From NCBI RefSeq assembly GCF_002105155.1, contig NW_019028993.1, forward strand, positions 682,001 through 746,000: DNA of 64,000 bases. Reading direction: 5' to 3'. This stretch comes from Lobosporangium transversale. Its lineage: Eukaryota; Mortierellomycota; Mortierellomycetes; Mortierellales; Mortierellaceae. The notes under the pieces were generated by a model that did no database searches, was not told where the DNA came from, and saw only the letters and a list, made by a program, of their open reading frames with translations. Position numbers and translations under genes: made by a program. Below are positions 11,638 through 21,490 of this stretch, in pieces (position 1 is the first letter of the stretch; the number at the start of each line of letters is the position of its first letter).

Positions 11638-11931
11638 TCCTTCCCGTCAAAAATGAAGGAGATCATAAATCGAAGAAGAAAAGAGAAAAAAAAATTGATG
11701 GAAATAAAGAAAACGAAGAGAAGAGAGGAGAAATAAATAAAATAATAAATAAAATAAAAAAAAAAATTGATGTGGTGATGTCTGATTGGTTAAAATTACT
11801 GGTCATGCGGTTCATGCAGATCATGTGGATGAGGATGGGTGAATGAGTGGCGATGGAGTTGGTGAGTTCGTGTTGCATTCTTTCCTCATTCCTCTTTGCT
11901 TATTTCAAAAAAAAGGAAAAAAGTCTCCATG
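11638..11931. other. Non-coding segment inside the chromovirus next to the 3' LTR
   Basis: Purine-rich on the plus strand (GAAGAAAAGAGAAAAAAAA, about 11670-11760). Because the element is on the minus strand, this is a pyrimidine tract in the sense strand, not an obvious polypurine tract. It probably holds the leader of the antisense ORF. Confidence 0.45.
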
Positions 11932-12576
11932 ATGTCTTCACGCAAGGCTTCTCATCCAATGCCACCGCGTAAAGGTCGTGCTCCTTCTGGTGGCGTGTTT
12001 TCTGAAGTTGTATTGACACAGCGGTCGGCGGTACCAAGCTCCCAGGGTTCTTCAGATGACCCTGACGCCACACAGCCTTATTCTGTGCCTCAGGAGGAAG
12101 AGCTAGATACGAGGTTGGAATTGTCTCCACGTCTTTCACCTGTAATCTTGGGGCGGATGCTACCGAAGGAGGAGTATCCTGAGGTGGGCGATTCGCCAAC
12201 TGTGAGGGAAGCCAGAGATCATGTGGAGTCGAGTACTTCAGCGACGTCGGGAGTGGAGGGGGCTGGGGTCCGTTTGGCTTCTGTAAGTTCGACGAGTGAC
12301 AATGCACAGTGGGAAGCTGTTGATGGAGAGGATGGTCCTGAGGAGCCGGAGAGGCGACGGAAGAGGAGTCGTCATGAGGGACCGAGGCTGTCGATGATAA
12401 GAGAGTGTTCTTCGCTGATAGCGTTTGAGTTTCGTGCATTGCAGACCCAGGATGTGAGTGTAGAAGAGCGAGCACGGGAACGTCGTCGATTGATGGAGGA
12501 AATGGCGGTTGTTACCATGCTGGAGTGGGCAGAGAAGGGAGGTAAAAGGAAGAGAGGAAGAGAGGAAAGGAGATAG
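11932..12576 (+). CDS. Antisense ORF between pol and 3' LTR of the chromovirus
   Basis: The frame starts with two successive ATG codons (11932, 11935) after an A-rich leader and is open for about 214 residues. The protein is rich in Ser, Glu, Arg and Pro, with an acidic middle (DGEDGPEEPE), a basic RRRKRSRH stretch that could be a nuclear localisation signal, and a charged helical C-terminus (VEERARERRRLMEEMA). No known domain is recognised. It is transcribed, if at all, against gag-pol. Extra ORFs in either sense are known from some plant gypsy lineages; a fungal chromovirus with one is less familiar. A 191-residue frame on the opposite strand overlaps it and lacks sensible composition. Confidence 0.5.
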   Translation: MSSRKASHPMPPRKGRAPSGGVFSEVVLTQRSAVPSSQGSSDDPDATQPYSVPQEEELDTRLELSPRLSPVILGRMLPKEEYPEVGDSPTVREARDHVESSTSATSGVEGAGVRLASVSSTSDNAQWEAVDGEDGPEEPERRRKRSRHEGPRLSMIRECSSLIAFEFRALQTQDVSVEERARERRRLMEEMAVVTMLEWAEKGGKRKRGREERR

Positions 12577-12656
12577 TAAAAGAAGAAAGGAAGAGAGAAG
12601 AGAAAAAAAAAGAAGAAAAATAAAGAAAAAAGAAACAGAGAAAAATAATTTTGGTG

Positions 12657-15600
12657 TTACTGTTGCATTTTTTGAAATTCCTCCAGTGCTTCTTTTGCAT
12701 TAACTAGTGAGGATCTCCGTTCCCATGTTGCTTCTTCGTCAGGATATCCCTTCCATTTCACGAGCCACTTGGGGGTTCTGCCAAATAGTTTGTAATCCAG
12801 AATCTTTTCCACTTCATATTCTTCTTCGCCATCGACTAAATCTGGTGGGGGTCTGGCAGGTGCTCGTTCGCCGAAATTCTCCGGGGATTCGTGATAATGT
12901 CGTAATAAATCTGTATTGAAGACAGGGTGTTGTTTCATGTTCGGAGGTAGCTCGAGCTTGTACGCGTTGTCGTTGATCTTCTCTATGATTTTGAATGGTC
13001 CAATGAATTTTGGTTCCAACTTTTTGGAGGGTCGGTTTGCGTGAGCTGCGACAGTGATATGCTCCGTACTCAGTAAGACACTATCGCCTACAGTGAACCT
13101 GGCGGGTGATCGTGCTTTATCTGCTTGGCGTTTTTGGATGTCCTGAGCTGTCGCTATTGCGTCTTGTGCTTGCGCCAACGCAGAGGCTTGAGTGGAAATG
13201 AAGGTAGAGATAGCCGGTACATCTGTTGTTGGTGGTTTCAAGAGGGATGATGGGACAATGGGATGATGACCGTGGTTTAGGAAAAAGGGGGAAAACCCTG
13301 TGGAGGGGTTGACGGAGTTGTTGTATGCAAATTCCATCATTGGTAAGAGCAAGTCCCAGTCATTCTGTTTGTACGAGACATAAGATCGTAGCATTTCCTC
13401 CAGGGTCCTGTTGGCTCGCTCCGTCTGTCCGTCTGTCTGAGGATGGAATGCTGTAGACATGTGGAGTTTAGTTCCCATGAGCTTCATCAATGTGGTCCAG
13501 AAGTGTCCCGTGAATCTTGAGTCTCTGTCCGATACAATAGCTCGTGGCATGCCATGGAGTCGGAAGACATTATTGAAGAAGAGTCGCGCGATATCTGAAG
13601 CAGTGTCCGTTGTATGGCTAGGGCAGAAGTGGACTTGTTTGGATAACTTGTCTACGAATACAGTTATGGCATTGAACCCTCGGTTCGTCTTGGGTAAAGG
13701 GCCAATGAAGTCCATGGTGACAGTTTCCCATCGTTCAAGAGGTATATCGAGAGGTTTGAATAATCCGGCAGGATGATGAAGCAGTGGTTTATTTCGCTGG
13801 CACTGTTCGCATGATGCAATGTAAGTCTTGGTGTCTCGGGCCATTCGTGGCCAAAAGAAAGTCCTTCGCATGGTTTCATATGTTTTCTCGAAGCCGAGGT
13901 GGCCAGCAATGGGAGAATCATGTGCATCATGAAGTAGGAGAGCGCGAATGTTAGGATCATTCGGGATACATAAACGTGTCTGTCCAGCGATGTTAATCCA
14001 CAATAGGTCATCAGCAACAAAATAACGATCAGAGGGACTTGCCTCGCGGCAGCTTTCGTAAAGTGATCCTAACTTAAGGTCATATGGGTAACACTTTATC
14101 AGGCGCTGCCGTAAGCCTGGGTCCAAACTTATTTCTATGGAGTTAATCTGCTCACTGGCGGGATCCTGCGCCTTGTGGTCAGGCCTCCTTGAGAGAGCGT
14201 CGGGGACGATGTTGTCTTTGCCTGGTTTGTACTTGAAGTTGAAGTCGTATTCTTGTAGGAGTTCCATCCATCTGGCCTGTCTCCGAGTCAGGTTTGGCTG
14301 GGTTGGAAAATGCTGCAATGTGGCATGGTCAGTATAGACAATAAAATGAGATCCATCCAAATAGTATCGCCATGTTCTTAAGGCGTGGACGACAGCTAGT
14401 AATTCTTGCTCATGGGTTGGGTAGTTTCGTTCTGCAGAGCTCAACTTTCGTGATGTAAAGGCAACAGGGCGCGATTCGCCCTTGTGATCTGTTTGGAACA
14501 AGACTGCACCAATGGCGAAACCTGATGCATCAGTTTCGACGGAAGTTGCTAGGGCAGGGTCAAAAATTCTGAGTACGGGTGCCATGGTGACTGCCTGCTT
14601 CAGTCTTTCAAAGGCCTCTTGGTGAGGCTTGCTCCAGTAGAATGTTGTAGTTGAGCCTAACAGATCAGTAAGGGGAAGCGCGATATCAGCATAGTGGTCG
14701 ATGTATTGATGATAGAAGTTTGTTAATCCAAGGAACTGCATGACGTGGCGCTGTGTTGTGGGTGTTGGCCATTCTCTAACTGCCTTAACCAGTGCTCCGT
14801 TTGTTTTGAGTCCATCTTTGGATATAACATGGCCTAGGAACTCTGTCTCCTCTTGCATAAATGAACACTTGGAAAGCTTGCAAAAGAGGCCTGCCTTGCG
14901 TAGGAGCCTAAGAACGTTTCTGATGTCTTGTAGATGTTGCTCTTTGTTATCAGAATAAATCAGTATATCATCTAGGTAAACTACGGTGCATTTATCCAGC
15001 ACGGGATCCAACACGTTGCGCATCATGGCTGAAAAGGCGGCAGGTGCGCTGGTGAGTCCGAAAGGGACGACGTTAAACTCATAGTGACCGTAGCGTGTTC
15101 GAAATGCCGTTTTATGTCGGTCGTCTGGATGAACGCGCATTTGATGATATCCGGATAGTAAGTCGAGCTTTGTAAAAAATCGTGCTGTCCTGAAACGATC
15201 TATTAGCTCGTCGATTCTTGGTAGTGGATGGCGATTCTTACGGGTTATTTTGTTTAATCCTCTGTAGTCTACACACATCCTCAGTCCGCCATCCTTCTTT
15301 TTAACGAATAAAACTGGTGCTCCGTAGGGTGATGTACTTGGAGAGATGAAGCCTTTGCGCAGTAGTTCTGTGAGTTGTGTTTTTAGTTCGTCTAATTCAG
15401 CAATTGATAAGCGAATGACTGGTCTTACAGGTGGATCGGTATTATTTTCAGTCTCGATTCGCATGCTATCGCCACGATCCTGAGGGAGTCCGTCCGGTAG
15501 TGTGTCAGGAAAGAGGTCTGGAAATTCTACTTGGACAATTTGTTGAATCGATTCGGGTAGTGTTGAGTCTAGGTTTGTTGGTGGTGAAGTGGTTCTTACT

Positions 15601-16489
15601 TGGGCCAAGAATGTTGTCGTTTCGGGTTCTAATGCTAATGCAGCAAAGTTTATGGCAGAAAGGCAATCTTGACGAGCGGAGGAGGAGGTATGCCCTCGAC
15701 ATTCCCATAGTATGTGTTTACCATCGTGTTCAAAGTGTAAATCGTTAGTGCGCCAGTTGATTTGGGGATTGACTGCGGTTAGCCAAGGTTTCCCTAGGAT
15801 GAGATCATATTTTTTCGAGGGGTAGATGATACTTTGAATCTTTTCACCATAGGAACCACGTTCAAGGGTAACAGATGCGGTTCCTGGGGACATGACTGCT
15901 GTGCCATTCGGATGAATGATAGGGATAGGGTTCGCGTTGTCTATGATAATGTTATGTTTTCTGCAAAATTTTGAACTCAATACATTTCCTTCTGCTCCAC
16001 CATCAATGAGGATTCGCGCAGGGTGTCCGTTGACGGCCCCGATGAAGGTTAGTAGTCGTCTCGCATTGGTGTAGACAGCGGACAGGGATTGGAGGTGTGT
16101 GGCATGACGACGACGACGACGGGGTGGTTTGCTAGCAAGGTGTTCGTGGGAAGTAGAGGGGGTAGGTGAATTTTCAATTGTGTCTTGGTTTGAAGATGAT
16201 TTGATTTCAGTGACAGGTGACGCGGAATTGGAATCGGGGGAGAGGTGATTTAGGGAATCCAGAGAAATGGAAGTGGTGTGGTGCAAGGTGCTTTTAGAGG
16301 GTAGTGATAAGAGAGAGGATAGAGAAAATATGGGAGAGGAACGAGAAGGCATAATCATGGATTTAGGAGAACTAGAGTTTTTATTACTGTTGTTACTACT
16401 TAAATCCATATGACTGCGCCCTCTAGAGCCCAGGACTCGAGGGTTGGTGGTGAGAGCGAGGCTGGCCTGGTCTACAGCTCGCTCTCCTC
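12657..16489 (-). CDS. pol: Chromovirus Pol polyprotein (protease, RT, RNase H, integrase, chromodomain)
   Basis: The first in-frame ATG is at 16409, but the frame is open back to the -1 slippery site at 16490, so Pol is probably made as a Gag-Pol fusion. Domains in order: Ser/Asn-rich linker; aspartic protease (ARILIDGGAEGNVL, with DGG in place of DSG/DTG); RT with TKLDLLSGYHQM and VVYLDDILIYS; RNase H with ETDASG, HEQELLAV and VYTDHATL; integrase zinc finger (HDAHDSPIAGH...CEQC); integrase core with Asp in MDFIGPL, Asp in VSDRDSRFT and Glu in TDGQTERANRTLEE; C-terminal chromodomain (EYEVEKILDYKL...WLVKWKGYPDEEATWE). The chromodomain is expected to steer integration to particular chromatin. 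About 1250 residues from the ATG; no internal stop. Likely able to supply activity if Gag is made. Confidence 0.92.
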
Positions 16490-17443
16490 TTTTCCCGAGT
16501 CGTCGTAGTCGTCTTGCTGTTCCAGGTTGTTCAAGTTCCTAGTCACGCGGCAGTTCTTGGCCATGTGTCCTTTCTTTCTGCAGCGAAAGCAAGCGCCCGC
16601 GCGGCGCAGTTTTGTTCTGTCATTTTCGGTGAGCTTGGAGAGTGGTCTGTTGTTAGTCGAGGAGGGGCGATGGAAGTTCGCTAAGCCTGTGGAGTTTGTA
16701 CTCTGTAGTAGGAAGTTATTGAACATCATCTGCATTGCGTCTAGGTCCATCGGGGTCGGTGTGGGTTGGCTTGTTTGGCTTGTCATGATGGGGGGTCTAG
16801 AGGAATGTAAAATGCTGTGGATCATCGTAGCCTGCTTGATGGCCTGGTTGAGAGTCTGAGGCTAGCGAAGGAGGACTTCCTTGCTTGTGTCTTCTACGAG
16901 GCCGTAGGTATAATGGAGGACAAGCCATGATTCCTCCAGTTTGGGTGTGAGGCGTTGGAGGCGGCGGAATTTGGCAGTGTATTCCGATACTGAGGATTTA
17001 CCTTGTTTTAATTGAACCAGTGCTTTCTGGGCTGAAGAAGCCGTGTCAGGGGGTGTGAAGTTTTCGATGAATTTACTTCGGAAAGTGTCCCATGGTGTAT
17101 CAATTGTCATTTCCGAGTCTCGCCACCATGCCTTGGCGTCTCCTTTCAGGTTGACAACGGTATATCGGACCCAACGGGAGTGGTTAAGCTCCATGATCTC
17201 GAAGTACTCTTCTTGGTTCTCCAAGAAGTTGAGGACCGCGACAGCGTCGCCGTTTCCCTCGTATGGTTCTGGTTTGGTAGGTTTTATCACAGCAGCCACC
17301 GTGCGGACATGGTCGTTAAAGGCGGCAGCGCTAGAAGCACTATCCTGTCGGGATTCGAGGAAGGTTTGCACAGCGTTCTGCACGGATAGGCTGGTACTGG
17401 CATCAAGGTTAAGAGCTTTCAAGGAAGTGGTGAGGTTGTCCAT
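16472..17443 (-). CDS. gag: Chromovirus Gag with in-frame TAG
   Basis: Two open segments in the same frame: 17443-16865 (capsid part, MDNLTTSLKALNL..., with the retrotransposon Gag core AKAWWRDSE...TFRSKFIENF) and the nucleocapsid part ending at 16472, separated by a single TAG at 16864-16862 (CGC TAG CCT CAG). The nucleocapsid has a CCHC knuckle, CFRCRKKGHMAKNC. The frame resumes at once after the TAG with residues that continue a normal Gag (PQTLNQAIKQA). The stop may be a recent CAG-to-TAG change or a read-through codon. The start is the ATG at 17443, just after a poly(A) run on the plus strand. Confidence 0.85.
16490..16496 (-). promoter_or_regulatory. -1 ribosomal frameshift heptamer GGGAAAA between gag and pol
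   Basis: In the gag frame the codons read TCG GGA AAA, which is X XXY YYZ with X=G and Y=A. It lies 16 nt before the gag stop triplet (16474-16472). Slipping one base back enters a frame that stays open through the pol ATG at 16409 and to the end of pol. Confidence 0.75.
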
Positions 17444-17572
17444 GGCAAAAAAAAAAAAAAAAAAATCAAATGCAGGGGTAAATTTTTAAACTTTATCTAG
17501 GAAAATATCAGAGGGATCTAGGGAAAAATATCAGAGGGAAATATAAGCGGTTTCTGGCGGGGTCGGTGGTTC

Positions 17573-17590
17573 GATGAACCTTTGCTACCA
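17573..17590 (-). promoter_or_regulatory. Primer-binding site next to 5' LTR
   Basis: Directly inside the 5' LTR the minus strand reads TGGTAGCAAAGGTTC, beginning with TGG as needed to pair with a tRNA CCA end. TGGTAGCA fits an initiator-Met-type primer; the rest does not match a canonical tRNA closely enough to name it. Confidence 0.6.
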
Positions 17591-17804
17591 TGTAAATAGT
17601 AACAATCAAAGGTGATCTTAGGTAGAATCGAAGGTCAAAGGATACTTTATTTGGCTATAACGTAGTGGACTATTTATACTGATAATTGATAGGGTTGGGG
17701 CTTGGTGTCTTGGCACTTGGGCTTGGCGTCTTGGCGCCTGGGGTGCGCGTGATAGTTGAGCCCTCCTCAAAGGTTTGGGTTCAGTATTGTATAACACGTT
17801 TGCA
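17591..17804 (-). repeat. Chromovirus 5' LTR
   Basis: 214 bp, TGTAAATAGT...CGTTTGCA on the plus strand, TG...CA ended; partner of the LTR at 11425-11637. Confidence 0.9.
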
Positions 17805-18448
17805 TTGCACCTTAGCAGCATCCAGTTGTATTCACTACGTCTCAGAAGTATTCAGCTGTATTCATTTCAGCTCACTTCAGTTCTATTTATTTCAGTTCAC
17901 CTCAGTTCTGTTCATTTCATCTCACTTCAGCTCATCTCAGCTCCCTCGTCTTCTTTCTAAACTCCTCGTGCGGCAGTGGAATTTAGCCTTGCAGGCATTG
18001 CAAATGTTACCAAATCATTAACGACATCCGACAAGGCTTTTCATCGCCAAGAATCATCATCATCTCATACATGTATATGATAATTTTAAGATTCAGAAGT
18101 TTGTTATTAACGATAGTCAGGATACCAAGGCAATACCTGGATACTTGAAACATGTAAGACAGCGTGTCATAAAAATCGACATCGATGCTGCATATTCAGG
18201 CAGTACGAACCTGAAGAATTAAATTGAATACCAATCAAGTGGATGAAAATTTGTCTTATAAAGAAAGCATTATACCTGTTCCTTGAGGATTTTTTACAAT
18301 AGTACATCCTTTATGGATGAAGCCATCATCATCCACTTACCCTTTAGACAAAGGCGATGGCGCTTTTAAATCGGTCCTACACACACACTTATTGAGGGCC
18401 CGTCATAACCGCTGTTGCATATTTCGTTTAATTGCATATTTGATCACA
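17805..18448. other. Intergenic region with a degenerate 10-bp repeat
   Basis: At about 17840-17945 variants of TTCAGYTCAYCTCAG recur many times. The remainder has no supported gene. Confidence 0.5.
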
Positions 18449-18780
18449 TGTACACCAAAATTTTGTTTATCCGGACGATTTACTAAGGAAAACGTCCGGA
18501 TATTTTTAAGGTTCCAATGAATTGGGAAGTATTCTTAACTTTACAAAATATATAGGCGCATGTGACATTGCATTTACGGGTTCCCATAAATGCACATTCC
18601 CGGGCGAAAGGTTGGACAAAAGGCCGGATGCAAGTGCATTTATGGGAACCGATAAATGCAATGTCACATGCGCCTATATATTTTGTAAAGTTAAGAATAC
18701 TTCCCAATTCATTGGAACCTTAAAAATATCCGGACGTTTTCCTTAGTAAATCGTCCGGATAAACAAAATTTTGGTGTACA
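18449..18780. mobile_element. 332-bp near-perfect palindrome, foldback MITE
   Basis: Arms 18449-18595 and 18634-18780 are reverse complements over 147 bp with only about two mismatches (near 18577-18579) and no indel, around a 38 bp spacer. Ends read TGTACACCAAAATTTTG; the TA inside TGTACACC could be a Tc1/mariner-type target duplication, leaving CACCAAAATTTTG as the element tip. Each arm contains a smaller inverted repeat (TCCGGACG...CGTCCGGA). It encodes no transposase. Confidence 0.85.
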
Positions 18781-19596
18781 AAAGGATAACTGCAGCCGTC
18801 CAGCCTACATAAATAGGATCTTTATGTATAGAAAACAAATGAATAAATACTCGGATAATGTGGTGCTGCGTGCAATGTTTTAACCTAAATGATATTGTTT
18901 ATACATGATCTCTGTCACTCAGGAAATTAAAACAAAACCTGTGAGGAAAAAATAAACCTCAACGTGCAGATTATTATTTTTTGCCAAAGGAAAATGTCCC
19001 ACGACAGAGTAAAAAACCTCTGCGATACTCTCTATGAGCGTTATGATGCCATTCTCTTGGATCGTGTTATTCGTCTAATTTTTGAGTTGGCTTTATCAGA
19101 TGGCTGTACCTTTTTTTGGCTTATTAACCTCTGGTGTTGCTTCAGGAGATGCTTCGACTCGGGAATTTTTTCAAATTTAAAAAAGAGACCTCCAGCCAAA
19201 ATGTCAAGTTTGGTCCCAGCCTGAGAGAGAAGTGTCTGCAAGAGCAAGCCAGATTTGCCTTTCAGTACGTGCATGTGCACATGAACTTCGTCCTCAGGCT
19301 GGTGAATTCAGGTATGGAGGTACATCAGTACAAAACACTGCATCAAACAAATTATATTTTTATTTGTACAGATTTCAGGAACAGGAAATGTCAATGAAAA
19401 ATTAGCGGCGTATCAGACTTTTGGTGGCGGCAAAGCCACTGTCCTCTTCACAACTTGGGACTGAGAGGATCCCTGTCAAGCAAGACCACCGCACGCATGA
19501 TAGGGCCCCTCGATAACTAAGCCAATGGACACATTGAGCCAAACTGTTTGTATCCTTCCATCATTTGAAATCATTACTGAACCGATAACCAAGCCA
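18781..19596. other. Mostly non-coding; decayed ORF pieces
   Basis: A plus frame at 18994-19224 (MSHDRVKNLCDTLYERYD...) and another at about 19200-19316 with a possible intron (GTATGG...TACAG, 19313-19373) suggest a small decayed gene, but no family is recognised. A hairpin GTGGCGGCAAAGCCAC at about 19423-19438 recurs in slightly changed form at 23214-23230. Confidence 0.35.
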
Positions 19597-19836
19597 TCAT
19601 TTGGTAATATGACGACCCGACAAGCTCGAAATCCAAAAAATAATGCAGATGGATATTCTCGGCTTTGTCATGAAAGAAACCTTGCTTGTGTCCTCGACTG
19701 ATTCTTTGACTTCTGGGTCCATCGCGAAAGAATAGAAGAGTGGTTGCATCTGGCCTGTAGCGTTTCCAGCAGTAGATAGCTGTGAGGCAGTAGCAGTAGT
19801 AGTACGGTTGCGATGGGGTAGACGGGTGGCTGTCAT
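19597..19836 (-). CDS. Small protein of a clustered family, member A
   Basis: 79 residues starting MTATRLPHRNRTT, then a Thr/Ala/Ser-rich stretch and the core PLFYSFAMDPEVKESVED followed by TSKVSFMTK. Near-identical core to member C (23450-23671), including on the DNA level over about 150 bp. The chosen start is the conserved MTA; a longer upstream frame is a low-complexity artefact of a GAAA-repeat leader. No signal peptide or membrane segment. The tail after SFMTK differs from member C, probably by a frameshift. Function unknown. Confidence 0.5.
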   Translation of the reverse strand: MTATRLPHRNRTTTATASQLSTAGNATGQMQPLFYSFAMDPEVKESVEDTSKVSFMTKPRISICIIFWISSLSGRHITK

Positions 19837-21307
19837 TTTTAAGAAAGCTTTAAGGTAGATGTTATGGAATAGTGATATATATAAAGAGAAAGAGATAGAG
19901 AAAGAAAGAGAAAGAAAGTACATAGAGGAGATGAAGCGGTTTTTATCTTGCCAATGCTGAAGAATAGAGATTAAGGATTCTCAGGACTTGACAAAGTGCC
20001 AATAACTTCGTCTGAATGCTGCTATATTGCATTAGTCTCAAATGGAGTTTTGGGACTCGAGCATTGTACCCACAGCTACCCCACCCTTTTTTCTACTTAT
20101 TCTTACTTTTTTTTTCATTCCCTCGATTCTTTGTATTCTTTGCATTCTTTGCAATCTTTGCATTAATGAATAATCAAAAGTTGGCATAATTATATATATA
20201 CTGTGTGATCCGATGTGGCGCTGAGCAGTGATGGCAAATAATGAGTGCCCTCAAAAAGAACTAGGGTCTTTTTCTAACATTGTTTCAGCCAGGGGAATGT
20301 CCCTAGTTTTTGTGTGCGCCGCAGGTATGACTCCCTGTCCTTGCACTGGCATTTGTATATACTTTCTTTTATTGTTTTTGTCCTCATGCCCTGTTCAGGC
20401 TTGAGCAGGTGTGTTACACCAACGTGTAATGTCATATATTGCAATTTCAATGCATTGCAAAACTTATTTCAACGAGAATGCAGAAAATAAATGAGCATCA
20501 TCCAGTCGGGAGTTTTGTACAGAACATATTTGACGAGAGGCCACGAAAAAGACTGAGATACCCTTCAAAAAGTACATGAATGTTGAATACATGTTGGTCT
20601 ATGCTTTTTATTATTATTATTATTTTTTTTTCTAGAAAAGAAAACCTCTCAATGTTTATTTGATACAAGTAATGATACAAGCAGATAGATATATATAACT
20701 GTATTCCACTGCTCATTTGCACACTATACGATACGTCAGAGAGAACATGTATTTTGTAGTAATCAATTCAAAAAGAGAGGAGTCTCCTTCCTCTTCATAG
20801 CCACTTTTTTTTTCGGCTTGTTTTATTTCGTTTCACTTCGCCTTACTTTGGTTTGCTTTAATTACTATTTTATATAAGTATTTTATTTTATTATTTTATG
20901 TTGCTATTGCCTTGTATTTACTGCTACTTTATTGTTTGCTCTTCTATTTTATTTTCTTTTATTTTAATAAAAACACTTTGATCGCGTATGTAAAAAAAAA
21001 AAAAAAAAAAAAAAAAACGCGGGAATTTTTTTTTTTTTTCTATTTTGCAAAAGATGAATTGCATCATGCGGTTAGTAATAGCTTTTATTTTTATTTTTTT
21101 TCCCTCCAAGCGACAATAGACTATGCACTCAGGTTCAATGTATTGAACTTGAATATAAGTTGAGTTTAACCAAATTATATAATATAATACAATATATTTA
21201 ATAGTACAATCTAAAATAGGCTGTTCCTTATCGAGTTATCTCCGCGGTATTAGCTTTCGGTGGTCTCGCTTGGTAGGGTAATCTCGGCTCCGATCATGAA
21301 GGAAACA
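19837..21307. other. Spacer between small-gene members A and B
   Basis: Begins with a GAGAAAGA-repeat leader (19884-19919, plus strand), a pyrimidine tract in the sense strand of member A. Poly(A)/(T) runs at about 20992-21040. No other gene supported. Confidence 0.5.
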
Positions 21308-21412
21308 TTAATTGTCCTTGACTATTTCCTTGACTTTAGGATCCATTGTGAAAGAATAATAGTACAGTTGTACCTGGCCTGAAGCGGTTACGGCAGTGGA
21401 TTGTTGTGAGGT

Positions 21413-21449
<37 letters not shown>

Positions 21450-21490
21450 CCAGTACGGTTGGTGCGGCGGGGCATACGAATGGCGGTCAT
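21308..21490 (-). CDS. Small protein of a clustered family, member B, frameshifted
   Basis: 60 residues: MTAIRMPRRTNRTG, a run of 12 Ala encoded by a GCA/CAG microsatellite (21415-21449), then VQLYYYSFTMDPKVKEIVKD. Compared with members A and C the frame breaks right after KD, but the next DNA still matches (TTTCCTTCATGA), so the C-terminus appears lost by a small indel. Same GAAA-rich leader as A and C. Function unknown. Confidence 0.45.

Larger units (their letters stand above)
11425..17804 (-). mobile_element. Ty3/gypsy chromovirus, right copy, nearly complete
   Basis: 6.4 kb element bounded by LTRs 11425-11637 and 17591-17804. Order on the minus strand: 5' LTR, primer site, gag (CCHC knuckle), -1 frameshift site, pol with protease, RT, RNase H, integrase and C-terminal chromodomain, about 1 kb with an antisense ORF, 3' LTR. 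The chromodomain and domain order place it in the chromovirus branch. Gag has one in-frame TAG; pol is uninterrupted. Confidence 0.9.

Noticed and set aside
18483-18746. Two 74-residue ORFs on opposite strands with almost the same protein
   Set aside because: They are the two arms of the palindrome read on each strand; no independent coding evidence.
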